NCBI GenBank assembly: GCA_964016885.1
Contig: OZ024743.1
Span: 169,748,333 to 169,812,332, forward strand
From: Eledone cirrhosa
Taxonomy: Eukaryota; Mollusca; Cephalopoda; Octopoda; Eledonidae
DNA: 64,000 nt
Direction: 5' to 3'
Position numbers and translations under genes: made by a program. Below the pieces are notes generated by a model. That model saw only the letters and a list, made by a program, of their open reading frames with translations. It did not search any database and was not told where the DNA came from. Positions 43,623-55,234 of the stretch are shown here, one piece after another (positions within the stretch are counted from its first letter, which is position 1; the number at the start of each line of letters is the position of its first letter).

Positions 43623-44155
43623 CTAGCTGAGGTACCTGGCTTTGTCCAGGAGAACAGTTAAGAGAAGACGGATAAAAGAGAAAACGACTGTATTGGATGT
43701 GTTGTCTGATTTTACAGTATGAGGTGTGTCTGTGTGAGAGAGACATAAAAAGACAATAATAAAACTTCCTTATTAGGCTGGGGAGTAAACTGCTGAATAA
43801 ATGGTAGCATTGGCCTTGGATTTTAAATGTGAAATAACCATAGTGAATATGATCTTTTTCAGCTCAAAGGACGTTATTATGCCGCATAACATTGCTTCTG
43901 AAGTTTATTCTGCCTTGATGAGTCCTTTGTGCTCATCAAGTTTGCATCACAACTCTCATTGCCTCTTGGTAATTTTCATATTGAACCTCTGTTTGTTGCG
44001 ATAGTCTTTCTTCTTGCCGTAGACTTTCTGTTTCCTGTCTCAGATTCTATACACTTTCAGAAAGTTGCGATCGTCTTTCTTGTCTTAACCTTTCTGTTTC
44101 CTGTCTCATATGATTTGTCCCTTTATTCCCAAATCTTTTTTTATATTGTTCAAAG
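43623..44155 (-). mobile_element. Helitron remnant, internal deletion and 5' loss
   Basis: On the minus strand the 3' end is a perfect 5-bp hairpin CCTGG-ACAAAG-CCAGG, then TACCTCAGCTAG before T (43623). The other part (about 44110-43870) encodes heptad-like RLRQETERLRQER repeats and QEAMRVVMQT, the N-terminal region of Helitron proteins. Rep and helicase are absent between them. RTE copy D cuts it at 44156. Confidence 0.65.
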
Positions 44156-46112
44156 GCAATCAAAGATATGAAGACAGGCAAGACAGATGGGCCTTCGGAG
44201 ATAGTTGCTGAGATGTTGAAAGCATCTGGAATTGTGGGACATACTATGGTCACCCGAATAGTAAACTAAGTAATACAGAATGGGGTCATACCAAATGACT
44301 GGCGTAGCAGCATCATCATTAACTGCTACAAGGGTAAAGAAGATGCTCTAGATAGGGGGAACTATAGAGGTATTAAGTAAGTTGACCAGGTCATGAAGGT
44401 CACAGAAAGAGTTATAGCACAACTAATCAGAGATCAAATTGATCTAGATGAAATGCAGTTTGGGTTTGTGTCAAGTGCTCTTTTCCTGCTACGATAACTA
44501 CAGGAGAAGTACCTAGCTAAAAGTAAACCCCTCTACTTAGCTTTTGTTGACTTAGAGAAAGCCTTTGACAGAGTCCCCCGCTCCATTATCTGGTGGGCTC
44601 TTAGAAAACTAGGTGTAGATGAATGGCTTGTGAGAGCTATACAAGCCATGTATAAAGAAAGTCAGTAAGGTTAGAATTAACAATGAATATAGTGAAGAAT
44701 TTAGCGTAAAAGTTGGTGTTCATCAAGGCTCTGTCCTTAGCCCCCTCCTATTTATTATTGCCCTTCAGGCTATAACAGAAGAGTTTAAGACCAGCTGCCC
44801 ATGGGAACCTCTATACGCAGATGATCTAACTCTCATAGCTGAATCGATGGCTGAACTAGAGAAGAAATTCCAAACATGGAAACATGGCTTAGAATCAAAA
44901 GGCCTTAAAGTTAACTTGTCTAAGACTAAAGTTCTAGTATGTAGAAAGGAAAATAGGGCGCAGGTGCCCTCTGGAAAATGGCCATGCTAAGTGTGTAGGA
45001 AAGGAGTAGGTAGAAATTCCATTTTATGTCCCAAATGCAAACTATGGGTACATAAAAGATGTAGTGGGATCACAGGTAAGCTATCTAAGAATGTAGATTT
45101 TATATCTGGCCGAATCTCAGGTGCAATAAGTAGCAAGTGTCCGCAGGATACTAGCTCCTTCTATAGCCCAGATAGTTCTATAGAAATAGTGGACACTTTC
45201 CGTTACCTGGGTGACAAAATCAGCAGTGGTGGAGGGTGCTCTGAAAGTACAGTAGCCAGAGTTAGAACGGGATAGAAAAAGTTTAAAGAGCTTATACTGC
45301 TGTTGGTCACAAAAGGTCTCTCTAAAAATGAAAGGCAGATTGTATGATGGCTGTATACAAACAGCAATGTTACATGTCAGTGAGTGCAGAGGACCTACAC
45401 AGACTGGAAAGGAACGAAGCATGCATGCTCCGATGGATGTGTAATAGTAATATACATGAAGAGCAAAATATAAATGAACTAACTGATAAATTAGTAATAA
45501 GAGGGATTAGATGCTGTTTACTTGAGAGAGGACTACATTGGTATGGTCACATGATGCACATGAAAGACAACAACTGTATACAAAAAAAGTGCAGGGCTAT
45601 CAAAATTGATGGAAGTTACAATGTAGGTAGACCCAGAAAAACCTGGGACGATTTGATAAATTCCGACCTTACACACTTGCACCTCTCTAAGACGATGTCA
45701 CCGGACCAAGATCTTTGGCGCTACGCAGTGAAATAACCATGTGAAATAAGTGAAATAAGTGAAATAACCGGAAGACCCGCCTTGCCTTAGTAGGCACCTC
45801 TTAACCAAATATACACCCCAACCCACTACCTCTACTCCATCCTCCCACTCCGACCAATACCACCTTTTCTCTGTAAAGTTATGTTGGTACCACAACATCC
45901 ACTAATGAGGTCGTGTGGGTGTCACAACAAAAAAACACAGTCCATGCTGTAATGTGGTTGTGTAGGTAACACGTTAAAAAGCTCCCAGTCCACACTGTAA
46001 ATGTGGTTGGTGTTAGGAAGGGCATCCAGTCAATCTTGCTTCAAGTGGGACAATTCCCGTTTAACCCATGCTAGCGTGGAAGATAGACGTTAAACGATGA
46101 GGATGATGATTT
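44156..46112 (+). mobile_element. RTE-like LINE copy D, 5'-truncated
   Basis: It begins in the RT (AIKDMKTGKTDGPSE) and runs to the family 3' end with CCCATGCTAGCGTGGAAG and GACGTTAAACGATG at about 46112. Part of the 3' UTR (CAGACAGTC... block) is deleted relative to copy B. It lies directly against a Helitron fragment. Confidence 0.85.
44157..45735 (+). pseudogene. RTE-like RT, finger and C-terminus of copy D
   Basis: In shifting frames: GPSEIVAEMLKASGIVGHT, stop in place of Gln (44266-44268), DWRSSIIINCYKGKEDALD, FGFVSSALFLL (a 12-bp deletion removes GKSTTD), LAFVDLEKAFDRVPRS, HQGSVLSPLLF and LYADDLTLIAES (YADD intact, about 44811-44848). The finger frame (44991-45275) shows CRKGVGRNSILC, CKLWVHKRCSGIT and DFISGR, where the last Cys pair is lost to Ser and Ile. 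ERNEACMLRWM, GHMMHMKDNN and VGRPRKTWDDLI close it. A dead copy. Confidence 0.8.
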
Positions 46113-47198
46113 CTCTTTCGCTTGAAGATTTCAACCATTTTGCGGACATTGTAAGTCCCCTGATAGATGAGCGATGGTGACATGATAAAATCAATTTTCT
46201 TGGAACATATCGTGAAAAAAAACAAAACAATATAAAGCAATATAAAAAAATAGAAATGAATGCAAATAGCAACCTTAGAGAATAGGTTGACACTCTGCCA
46301 TCTGAATTAGGTCAATAATAACATTACTCTATCCTCAAAAGGCTAGATTAATATATACCGTAGATTCATTTCAAATAGTATCAATTTTTTCTGTGTTCTG
46401 TAAAATAAAAGACTGGTGTAAAAGAACTTTATAAAAGCTAATGCAATATTGTTAAACCTTCAACTGATACTTTGATCTATATTTTAAGCCGATTCTAGAC
46501 TTTTGTGGGGCGTCACACACACACACACACCTTCACTGATGCACACATACATGCACACAGAAACAAACATACAGCGTCTCTCTAACTTTCTCTGCTAATA
46601 GTTACTTCCACCCCCCACCCCCCCTTTCCTGTACACTAGCGTAGTCTTGTCTCACACAGTTACACACACATACAGCCTCTCTCTCCTGCCACAACTCTCT
46701 CTCAATGTGTGGTCTCTTTCAATTTCTTTTACTCTGCTACAAACTTCTCTCTGTGTTACTTTTTCTCCTGTCTCTTTCTCTTTCTCTCACACATATTCTC
46801 CCTCACCCCCTGTAACTCTTTCTCTTTTCTCTGTTCACTCTCTCTCTCTCTCTTTCTCTCCCTCTCACTCATTCATTGGTATTAGAGATGGTGGCCGTGA
46901 AACAATCAAGAACGCACAGATCTCCCTTTCTGTCTGTCTGTCTCTCTCTCTCTCTCTCACTGTCTTTCTCTCTCTCTCTTTATATATATGTGTGTGTGTT
47001 TAAACCTGCGTTCATTGCCATTCTCTATCTATCTGAATATCTAACACTTTAATTGTATTTCTTTCTGTATAATGACATCTCTCTCTCCCTCTCTACTCCG
47101 CCCTCTGTCTCTCTCTCTCTCTTTAGATGTGTGTGTGTGTAGTTTTCGTGTGATTAAACCAACCAACCAACCAATAAACATCTCTCTTTTATATTATA
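46113..47198. other. spacer with CT-rich and CA microsatellites
   Basis: (CA)n at 46513-46530, CT/TC-rich low complexity at 46675-47130 and (CAAC)n near 47160. The 118-codon open frame at 46647-47003 is a CT-repeat artefact. Confidence 0.65.
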
Positions 47199-48227
47199 TT
47201 AGCAGAGGTACCCGGCGTTGCTCGGGTATTAAATAGCAATTGTGTCAATACTTCAGTGCTGCTTCGAAAACTATACTTTTACAAAATCATCGGCTTTTTC
47301 CAAAAGGGGGTTCCTGCACCCAGGGGTCTCCTACTCAATATGTGCCAATTCTGAGAGTTCACATTCGTCTGTAGCACAAACGTGTCAAGTTTTGTGAAAA
47401 TCGGTTGCGAACTCCAGAAGTCATGACGTTTTGTTGCATTGCACTGCAGTGCTTCAGTCGACTCCAAGGAAGCGGTTAAAGGGGGTTATCTGCCGGGAGG
47501 CCCTATAATCAATATCTGAGAAAATGAAAGTGCCCATGACCATCCGGAGTACATAAGTAACCAATGTCTTAAGTTTGGTGAAAATACTGTAGAAATGCAT
47601 AAGGTTTATACATACGTGCATGCGTGCGTGCGCGCGTGTGTGTTTGTGGGTGTGTATGTATTTGTGTGTGTCCGTCGGGGCATACGTATGTACTGGCCTA
47701 AATCTTCACTATTTACTTTTACTATTTTAATAACCTCTGTAATTTTCGTTTTCAATTTTATTTACATCATTCTTAAAGTCCGGGGCTGGAAATCATTCTG
47801 TTATTTTAACTAGAATATTAGTCTAACGGCTCCATTTATACCATAAACTTGGTCTTGTCTTTGCATGAAATTGTTCTTATCGATCCACATAACGACGTAT
47901 TATCCTCGCTTTTTTTCCCGTTCATTGCCAGGGAACGTCTTCACGAACCAAAATATCGTCTTCGTTCGGTTGGAACGTTTCTCGAAATAGTTACTTCTGC
48001 GTTCACAGATTACTCTCAGTTCAATTTGAATGGGAAATTCCTGTTTCATCGATTTTCTCCGTAACCATGGAAGCTTGTAGCTTGAAAGTCGACCCAACGC
48101 ATCCCCGGGTGATTCTGCATAACTGTGTAAATTTTTGCTGCATTCCACCAAGCCGTTTCGACGTTTATCCGACTACACTACTTACTTAAATATACAACGT
48201 CCGACCACTTCCAATTTATATAGTAGA
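47199..48227 (-). mobile_element. non-autonomous Helitron, 1029 bp
   Basis: Near-identical in layout to the copy at 8595-9668. On the minus strand it starts TCTACTATATAAATTGG (48227) and ends ACCTCTGCTAA before T (47199), with the hairpin region ACCCGAGCAACGCCGGGT just inside. The 5' neighbour is not a simple A but the CTAG end of another Helitron. Confidence 0.85.
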
Positions 48228-48270
48228 CTAGCAGAATGGTCCGGCGTTGCTCGGGATTTGCTCTAGAGTT
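48228..48270 (-). mobile_element. 3' terminus of another Helitron
   Basis: On the minus strand: ATCCCGAGCAACGCCGG, ACCATTCTGCTAG ending at 48228, then the T that begins the next Helitron. The body extends to the right but its 5' end is not identified. Confidence 0.6.
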
Positions 48271-48595
48271 CTTATATATTTGATATATATATTTATCCTT
48301 ATCGAGCCTCGTGAAATAAATACGTTTGTTTATATTTTGTTATTGTGTATGCAAAAAATCTGTACACGAATATATAATTATATATATTTAAGAGTTATAT
48401 CTGTAAATATCTCATAAATTATATTATAGAGACTGTTGTCATTATTATAAGTAATTTTGGTAAAGATTACCTTTGTGGGGATATCGAACATTATATGTAT
48501 ATTTTCTTTCTTTCGCGGGTTTCGTAAATCCTTTAAATTTGTCTTCATAAAATTTGAATTTTAGAAATTTAACATAATTATATTAGGGCGGTGGA

Positions 48596-48770
48596 TTGGC
48601 AGTATCGGTAGAGGGTCGGACGCCATGCTTTCCAGCATAGTTACGTCCCTTTACGATCTGAGTTCAAATCCCGCCGAGGTTGACTTTGCCTTTCATCCTT
48701 ACGGGGTCTATAAAACAAAGTACCAGTAATGCACTGGGTAATTGCTGGCCTTGTGCCTAAAGTAGAAACA
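48596..48770 (+). mobile_element. tRNA-derived SINE, full-length
   Basis: GGGCGGTGGATTGGCAGTAT to AAAGTAGAAACA, nearly identical to the copy at 16.6 kb. The flanks are both AATTATA-TTA-like (AATTATATTA left, AATTATAATATTA right), an imperfect target duplication. Confidence 0.85.
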
Positions 48771-49639
48771 ATTATAATATTAATACAAATACCCATCAAC
48801 TTTTAAAACCTAAAATTTGATTCTTTACCCTGAAATAACATAAATTAAATATTTTGAAAATTAACCGCCAACTCTATATGAATATGTGTATGTAGAAACT
48901 TGAGCATAAATTACTCCCCTTTGTCTCTCTCTCTTTATTTATCTTTCATTTGTCTTCTCACGCTAAATACTAAATAAGTTATAACATCAGCTACGTCTTC
49001 CTCTATGCTTTCCTCTCCCGCATATTTCTATAGTAGTTTTTTAAATATTAAAAATTCTATAACTGTTACATTGATGCCATGTATTTCTTAAAATATATTA
49101 CTCACACTCTCTCTATTGATTGTATTACGTTCTCTCATGTTCTCAATATTAGGGTATAAATATTGAGTTTTCTCATAAGTTAATCACTACGTTGATTAAA
49201 TCTTAACCATCTACCATGTCAGGGTATGTCATGTATCATTTTATTTTATCTGATGAGGACGTACTGTTGAACTTAATTCAGTACCTCTGAAATATGTATA
49301 TTAAAATTTAATTGATCACAAGAATATCTATTTTGTTAATATTTGGAATTAATATTATATATATGTATATACATACCCAGCTTATGCTGATAGAATAACT
49401 ATGTAGCTTGTGCCTCTTCCTATCTACGGTTAGCTTTTCTCTTTGTTGTTTACTTGTCTCACTCGCTTTACGCGTTTTAATTGTCCTAATAACTTAATGT
49501 AGTTATTATTGCACCAACGTGAGGTATATGATTTTTAATGCAATGAAATATCTATGATCGTTGGCATATCACTGATGAGGGACTCATTTTATAACATGTT
49601 ATCCATGTGCAACCTGCAGTATTCTTCTCTCTATTTTTT
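48771..49639. other. AT-rich spacer
   Basis: No gene is recognised. It may be the body of the Helitron whose 3' end is at 48228: GTTTGTTTATATTTTGTT and TCTGTACACGAATAT blocks at 48327-48375 recur at 49803-49845. Confidence 0.45.
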
Positions 49640-49695
<56 letters not shown>

Positions 49696-49910
49696 TAACA
49701 GATTAAAGTTCAAGCAAAGAATCGCTGCTTTCGCCCTTAACGGGATCTACCTAAAAGCAGTATGAAGTACACTAAGACTAACTGATGTAATCGTTGGCCT
49801 TGTTTGTTTATATTTTGTTTTTGCAAAAATATCTGTACACGAATATCTATATTAAAATAACATATTAAAGTTTAAGCAAAGAATCGCTGCTTTCAACCTT
49901 AACGGGGTCT
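49640..49910. repeat. TA microsatellite and 60-bp direct repeat
   Basis: (TA)n at 49643-49690. TTAAAATAACAGATTAAAGT (49691) and TTAAAATAACATATTAAAGT (49852) each continue AAGCAAAGAATCGCTGCTTT, followed by a CTTAACGGG-like end, with a period of about 161 bp. Confidence 0.7.
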
Positions 49911-50059
49911 TTTGAAACTAAAAAATCAATCTGTGAACGCAGATGTAAATATTTCGAAAAACGTTGCAACCGAAGGAAAACAGGAAGACGATATTTTGGT
50001 TCGTGAAGACGTTCCACCATAAGTATTACATGTGTAAAGTTTTAAAACAATCGGCTGGG

Positions 50060-50254
50060 CGGTTCTCGAGTTTTAGTAATTGAACAGGCAGACAGACAGA
50101 CAAACAGACATTATCTAGTTTAGTAATGTAGATCATCATCATCATCATCATCTTCATTTTACGTGATGATGATGATGATGATGATGATCTATATTACTAA
50201 AACTATGTGTTTGTCTGTCTGCCTGTTCAATCACTAAAACTCGAGAACCGCCCA

Positions 50255-50262
<8 letters not shown>
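50060..50262. repeat. ~95-bp inverted repeat around a LINE-tail core
   Basis: AATCGGCTGGGCGGTTCTCG (about 50067) to TAGTAATGTAGATCATCATC (about 50140) is mirrored on the other strand by 50165-50262 (GATGATCTATATTACTAAAA ... CGAGAACCGCCCAACCGAT). The centre, CTTCATTTTACGT, is the complement of the RTE/SINE tail end. Confidence 0.7.
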
Positions 50263-50285
<23 letters not shown>

Positions 50286-50340
50286 TCATCATTATCACAT
50301 TTCTGTTTTTCCTGCTTGCAAGGGTTGGACGAGTCATCAC
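50286..50340 (-). mobile_element. solo RTE/SINE-type 3' tail
   Basis: On the minus strand, CCAACCCTTGCAAGCAGG, then AAAAACAGAAATGTGATAAT and ATGAT, a decayed version of the tail of copy E and the 7.8-kb SINE. Confidence 0.6.
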
Positions 50341-50614
50341 AGATCTAGTTAATACTTACCATATATAATAGATATGTTTCTTTATTAGCCACAGGGTCAC
50401 AAAAGAAGGGGACAAATACGAAGGGGGAAGTTTACATACAATAAAAACGTGTAAAATATTATCACAAATGCAATTTAAAAATTAATCGATTTTCCCCAAT
50501 AGGGGGAGACATTACATATGGGTAACACATACCCCCGAAAAAAAATGTGGAACCCTCATCTCCAGGAATACGAAGAGTTTGTACTCCTTTCCTCTCCTCC
50601 TCTTTTTCCTCAAC

Positions 50615-51320
50615 CTACAGGCTGATATAGAGAGAAGGCCCATTCACTCGGGCCATTCTCGCCACTTTCACCCACCTTTCATAAAACTTGCTGCGGTACA
50701 GGACCTCTCTCTCCATCCTGATTCTTCTTCCAAAGTGGTATTTGAAAAAAAGAATCAGTTGTTGACCGGAGAGAAAGGTGTCTGACCTCAGCCCATTCAA
50801 CCTTGTCCACCATACAACCTCTTTCGCCATAGCTATCACACAAAGGAAAACCGCCTCTCCTTCGTTTTTGAAGTAGGGTGGCGGTTTGATCATGACAATG
50901 GACTCGGTGGTCAACTGGATTGCTCCCACCCGCGACAATAGTCGTTCCACATAGCCCCACAGGTCGGTGACGCCCGGGCAGTGTATGAATTCGTGCGCGA
51001 CGGTTTCTTCGTCTCGTACGCACCTCGGACAGATCTTTTTTGCAGGGTCCCTGCCCGGGCACCCATGTCTGTAGAGCTTGTCTCGAACTGGTAGAGCTCC
51101 TCGGTAGCACTGCCAGGCCAGGGACTTTTGGAAGTTGTCCATCGGTCCCGGGCGGAAGGTCCTACAGACTGGCCAGTTCGTCTTCCTCTACGCCCAGAGT
51201 TTCACCGAGCACGTCGTCGCACTTGCTGCGGATCAACCCTGTATAGAATGACGAAGTGGAGTCTCCACTGATCGCCGGGTCCGCCTGCCAGAGGGCTGTG
51301 AGCGCCTGAGCACATTCGAT
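50615..51320 (-). pseudogene. Tx1-like ORF2 C-terminal region with Cys/His cluster
   Basis: The frame 51142-50615: MDNFQKSLAWQCYRGALPVR, then CPRCVRDEETVAHEFIHCPG, a Cys-x2-Cys ... His-x3-4-Cys cluster typical of L1/Tx1 ORF2 ends. AMAKEVVWWTRLNGLRSD and YERWVKVARMARVNGPSL follow. It lies downstream of the RT and a frameshift around 51150-51320 separates them. Probably RNA-binding. Its plus-strand homologue is at 34.2-34.9 kb. Confidence 0.75.
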
Positions 51321-51323
51321 GTG

Positions 51324-52950
51324 CTAGTCGCCCATTTTCCTCGGTCTTTGCTTGACCCAGGACTGCAGTTCGGTCAGCGAGACGAGTCGTGGGAAGGCTC
51401 GCCTCACGAACGGGGCCCACAGCGGTTGTCCAGTGAGGAATACGTAGAGATGCCGCAGTCTGAGCGCGTGTTTGCGCATCGTCAGCCACGGCATCCCCAG
51501 CCCTCCGTTGGAAGGGCGTTGGCAGCAGATGGATCTTCTCACCAAAGGAGCCCGCCTCTTCCAAAGGAATTGGAAGAGCGCGCGCTCCATTTTGGCGAGC
51601 GTTTTGGCTGGACAAGGCACGACGGTCAAGCGGTAGTAGATGGCGGACGCTATAAAAGTGTTCGACACCTCCGCTCGACCTTTCAAGGATAGTTTGCACT
51701 CGGCCCACTTCTGGGTGAGTGCAAACACCTTAGCCGACACCTCGTTCCAGTTCTTCTCCACCTGGAGGTCCGGACCAAACCAGACCCCGAGCAGCTTTAC
51801 CGGTCCTTCCGTCCAGCATCCGACGACGCCATCGGAAGGCATCGGTTTGCCTCTCCACGATCCGAGTTGCAAACCGATGGACTTGTCCCGGTTCAGCTTC
51901 GCTCCTGTGAACCTTTCGTATTCCTCCAGTAAGGTGCCGACTTCCTCGATTTGCGAGGCGCTCGACACCATTACTGGCAAGTCGGCGTAGGCCGATGCCG
52001 CTTTCCGCAGTCCCAGTTCCAGAGGGAGCCCTGCAATAGCTCCAACTTCCGCAGTAGTGGCTCGAGAGTCAATACGTACAGAAGGGAGGAGAGAGGGCAT
52101 CCCTGTCGAATGGATCGCGTGATATGGAACGGCTCCGAGAGGTAGCCGTTCACCTTAACCCTTGAGCAGATGTTGCTGTTATTCATTGCAGCAATCCAGC
52201 CCCTGAACACGGGTCCGAAGCCTGCCGCCTCGAGCACCGCATCCAGGTAACGATGGTCAACCCTATCGAAAGCCTTAGACTGATCCAAGTTGATCAGGAC
52301 CCTACCGAAGCCGGGTTTACACCCTACCCTCTCTATGATGTATCGCATGAGGTGGAGGTTGTCGTGTATGGACCTGGTCGGGATTGCGCATGTCTGCGCT
52401 TCTCGCACCAGGTTCTCGACGACAAGCGCCAGCCTCTTTGCCAACACGTGGCCAAAACCTGTAACTCTGTGTTTAGCAGAGTTATGGGCCGGAAGTTGCC
52501 TATGTCATCCCCCTTATTCTCGTCCTTCCTGACTAGTGTGACTACGCCCCCGGTCACAGAACTGGGAATTCTCCCGTTCTGTTGCCAGTTGCAGTAGACC
52601 GCTTCGAGGAGACCGGAGAATAAGTCCGGCATTGCTACGTAAAATTCGTAGGGTAGACCGTCGAGACCTGGAGATTTGCGTTTGCCGCATTGGCTCAACG
52701 CGTCCCCTATCTCAGCGGCTGAAATCGGCTTTTCGCAGAACTTTGCCTCGCTGCCCGAGAGTCGCGGTAGGCCGTCGAGGTATGGACCGAAATCCATAGC
52801 CCCTCCCGGCGCGCCGCCCTGACCGAACAGCTGAGCAAAGTGCCGCTGAAAGGCCGCACACATCTGCTTCGGCTCACGTATCACGCGTCCGTTTTGGTCC
52901 TTCAAAGACCGAATCGTGGACTTGTTGCCACTTTTTGCCTCCGTCACTTG
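51324..52950 (-). pseudogene. L1/Tx1-like reverse transcriptase
   Basis: Frame 1 (52947-52333): TIRSLKDQNGRVIREPKQM, CGKRKSPGLDGLPYEFYVAM and NFRPITLLNTELQVLA. Frame 2 (52447-51971): MLAKRLALVVENLV, LINLDQSKAFDRVDHRYLD (catalytic Asp), RSIRQGCPLSSLLYVLTLEP. Frame 3 (52100-51324): SAYADLPVMVSSAS, where YADD has become YADL, then GVWFGPDLQVEKNWNEVSAK and LFQFLWKRRAPLVRR. Block sequences favour the L1/Tx1 group. The loss of the second catalytic Asp and two frameshifts make it inactive. The plus-strand copy at 33.5 kb keeps YADD. Confidence 0.85.
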
Positions 52951-53171
52951 GGCCCAGCTAACAGCTTTGGCTCCCTCGTTTCACAAAGCACGTATTTTGC
53001 TTCTGACAACGCAGCCCTCATGCTTTGCGTCGAAGAACTGGTCCAAGGCCGTTCTCGTTGCTAGCACGCTGGCTACGTTGCCACTTCTAATTGCCTCTTC
53101 TACTTTATCTACCAGTTCTTTCTCGGTTCTATTTCTATCTAACGCTAATTATTTACTAAAAACTAACGAGT

Positions 53172-53720
53172 CTAATCTAACTGCCCTCTTGAGAGAGTAC
53201 CACCATCTGTTGTTGACACTGTCAAATGCTGTTTAACTAAAGTGCTAATCCGTCTACTGTAGGCTTTGCATGTCGGTAACGACAAGTTCAGCTTCCAGTA
53301 GCCGGGTCCTTGTCTATGGGTTCTATCAAGGTTGGCCATGCAGGTCACTATTTTGTGATCTGAATAGGCAACCATGAACATTTGTGGACAGCTTAACATG
53401 TCCCTATCCTTATTTCTAACTAGAACCCTATCTAGGTACGATCTAGATGTTCCACTGCGATTAGTCCACGTCAACAGTGGCACAGTCGGAAAATCTAGTC
53501 GATATCTATCGGCCAGGTCAAATCGGCCGATTAACTGTTTGAGGATGTTACACCCCCCTTTATCGGGACATGCTCCCACATAGTCCCAACGTGCATCTAG
53601 GATTCCATTCCAGTCCCCCACTAAAAGCACGGAGCGGGACTTTCCCAGAAAAGTCTCTAGACGTTTGAAGAAGTCTGGCCGCGGTGCCCCGGATGGGGCA
53701 TATGCGGCCACCAGCCTGAA
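53172..53720 (-). pseudogene. Tx1-like endonuclease, N-terminus deleted
   Basis: The frame 53711-53172 shows AAYAPSGAPRPDFFKRLETF, VLLVGDWNGILDARWDYVG (catalytic GDWN), TSRSYLDRVLVR (LDR block) and AYSDHKIVTCMANL (SDH catalytic pair), so the distal half of the fold is intact. The first two blocks (MASLRIGIINAHG... and ISETR) seen in copy 1 at 221-480 are absent, and the sequence passes directly into ORF1 at about 53730. An internal deletion has thus fused ORF1 to mid-endonuclease. It cannot nick DNA without the catalytic Glu. Confidence 0.8.
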
Positions 53721-53739
53721 GGCTACACCTTCACAACTA

Positions 53740-55234
53740 TGGGTTTAACACAAGGATTATCCACGTCCTTAGGAAAGTTTTCCTTTAAAGACTTATAGGT
53801 GTCCGTAGGTACCCTAATCATCTTTAAATTAGGTTTGTCTACACAGTTCGAAAAAGTTTTCCCTTCGGTGAAAACCGAAGGGTCGTTGGAGATGACCTCC
53901 ATTAAAGTTTTGTTTTTACTGTTTATGTATGTGTAATGTTCTCGTTGTGTTGCGATGGTTTTTGTCTGTTGTTCTTGTGGGAGCTTTCGTTTTGTTGTAG
54001 GTGTTTGTGTTTGGAGTGATGTCGTGGTTTTGTTTTCGGGACGGGGGGGTTTTGTTTGTAATGTTTGTGTTGGTGGTTGTATGTTTGTAGTGATGTTTGT
54101 TGTTTGTTTTTCTTGTGGTGTCTTTTCTTCTTTCTTTTCGAACGGAGAGGCTCTCCCTCATCATCACTTGGTGAGGATGTGGGGGCCTCGTCCGTTGTGG
54201 TGTCTGTGTTATTTGGAAGGGGTATGTTTTGGGGAGATGTTGTGTTTGTGGGTGTTTTTGCAGTGGTTTTAGGTGGAGTGGGGTTGGGTGGGACTGTGCT
54301 TGCAGGTTGGTTTGTTCTTGTTTTGGTTGTTTGCGTGTTGTTGTTGTTGTTGTTTTGGGTGTTGGCAGTAGTGCCTTTTTTTTTTAGTTAACTGAGGACA
54401 GTAAGCTTTCAGGTGACCACTGCTTAAACAGTGGTAACATGAAGGCCGTCTACCCTCAACAGAAATGTTTATGTGTGAAATTCCATCCAATGAAATTCCA
54501 TCCAGTGAAATTCCATCCGATGAAGCCAGTTAGAATTCACCAGACGTTTACATTTGGTGCAATGTTCAAAATTTTTATTTTTTTAGTTCTTTTTCCCATA
54601 TATGTGGGTGAAAAGGTGTAAAGGGGGGACACAATCGGCGATACAGAATATTTTTGTGCTGTCAATTGGTCTTTCAACAACACTGAAATGCTTCCAAAAA
54701 GTTTCCCTTTTTGGATGAAGGCAAATCCTTCATGGAATTCTTCAGAACCAGTTCAATATCGTTTTGGGATAACTGAACTGGTTTTTTCGACACATTTGAA
54801 ACCGTCCTAAAAATTACTGTTTTTAGAACAGTTTCTCTGCGTAACTGTTGAGGAGAAGTGATGCTGAAAGCACCACTCTCACCAAAAGTTACGTACTGTT
54901 TTGCATGGCTTAACATTTCCCTAGCATTGGAAATGTCAAGGTATGTGAACAGTTCCGTCTTTTGGACGGTTTGAGCAAAAGAAATCTTTTCCTTGTTCGT
55001 GTTGCTGTTGTTGTTGGTGGTGTTGTTGTTGTTCTGGTTGGTGTTGTTTATATTTTGCATGTTATTGGTGTTTGTGTTAGTGTTGATGTTACAATCAACG
55101 TCCGACATCGTGTTTTCAAAACTGACATTTTCGATGTCTTTCAATGAGGTGGTGAGAGGTGACTGCGAGCTTAACACTCTTACCGCCTCTCCACCACTTC
55201 TAGTTATGAACGCAGCGTTCATGACTGAATGCAA
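53740..55234 (-). pseudogene. Tx1-like ORF1 with CCHC zinc knuckle
   Basis: The N-terminal frame 55234-54674 (186 residues) includes an Asn/Thr-rich low-complexity stretch and KEKISFAQTVQKTELF, YVTFGESGAFSITSP and NDIELVLKNSMKDL. After a shift, GRRPSCYHCLSSGHLKAYCP (about 54455-54395) is a Cys-x2-Cys-x4-His-x4-Cys knuckle. A Lys run and Gln/Asn/Thr-rich tail follow, ending PKDVDNPCVKPIVVKV at about 53740. ORF1 proteins of this group bind element RNA. The start at 55234 is the first Met of the longest frame. Confidence 0.75.

Noticed and set aside
46647..47003. 118-codon Ser/Leu-rich frame
   Set aside because: CT-repeat artefact.
53955..54391. Val/Cys/Phe-rich plus-strand frames that look like membrane segments
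   Set aside because: Antisense of the Gln/Asn/Thr-rich ORF1 repeats of the Tx1-like LINE.
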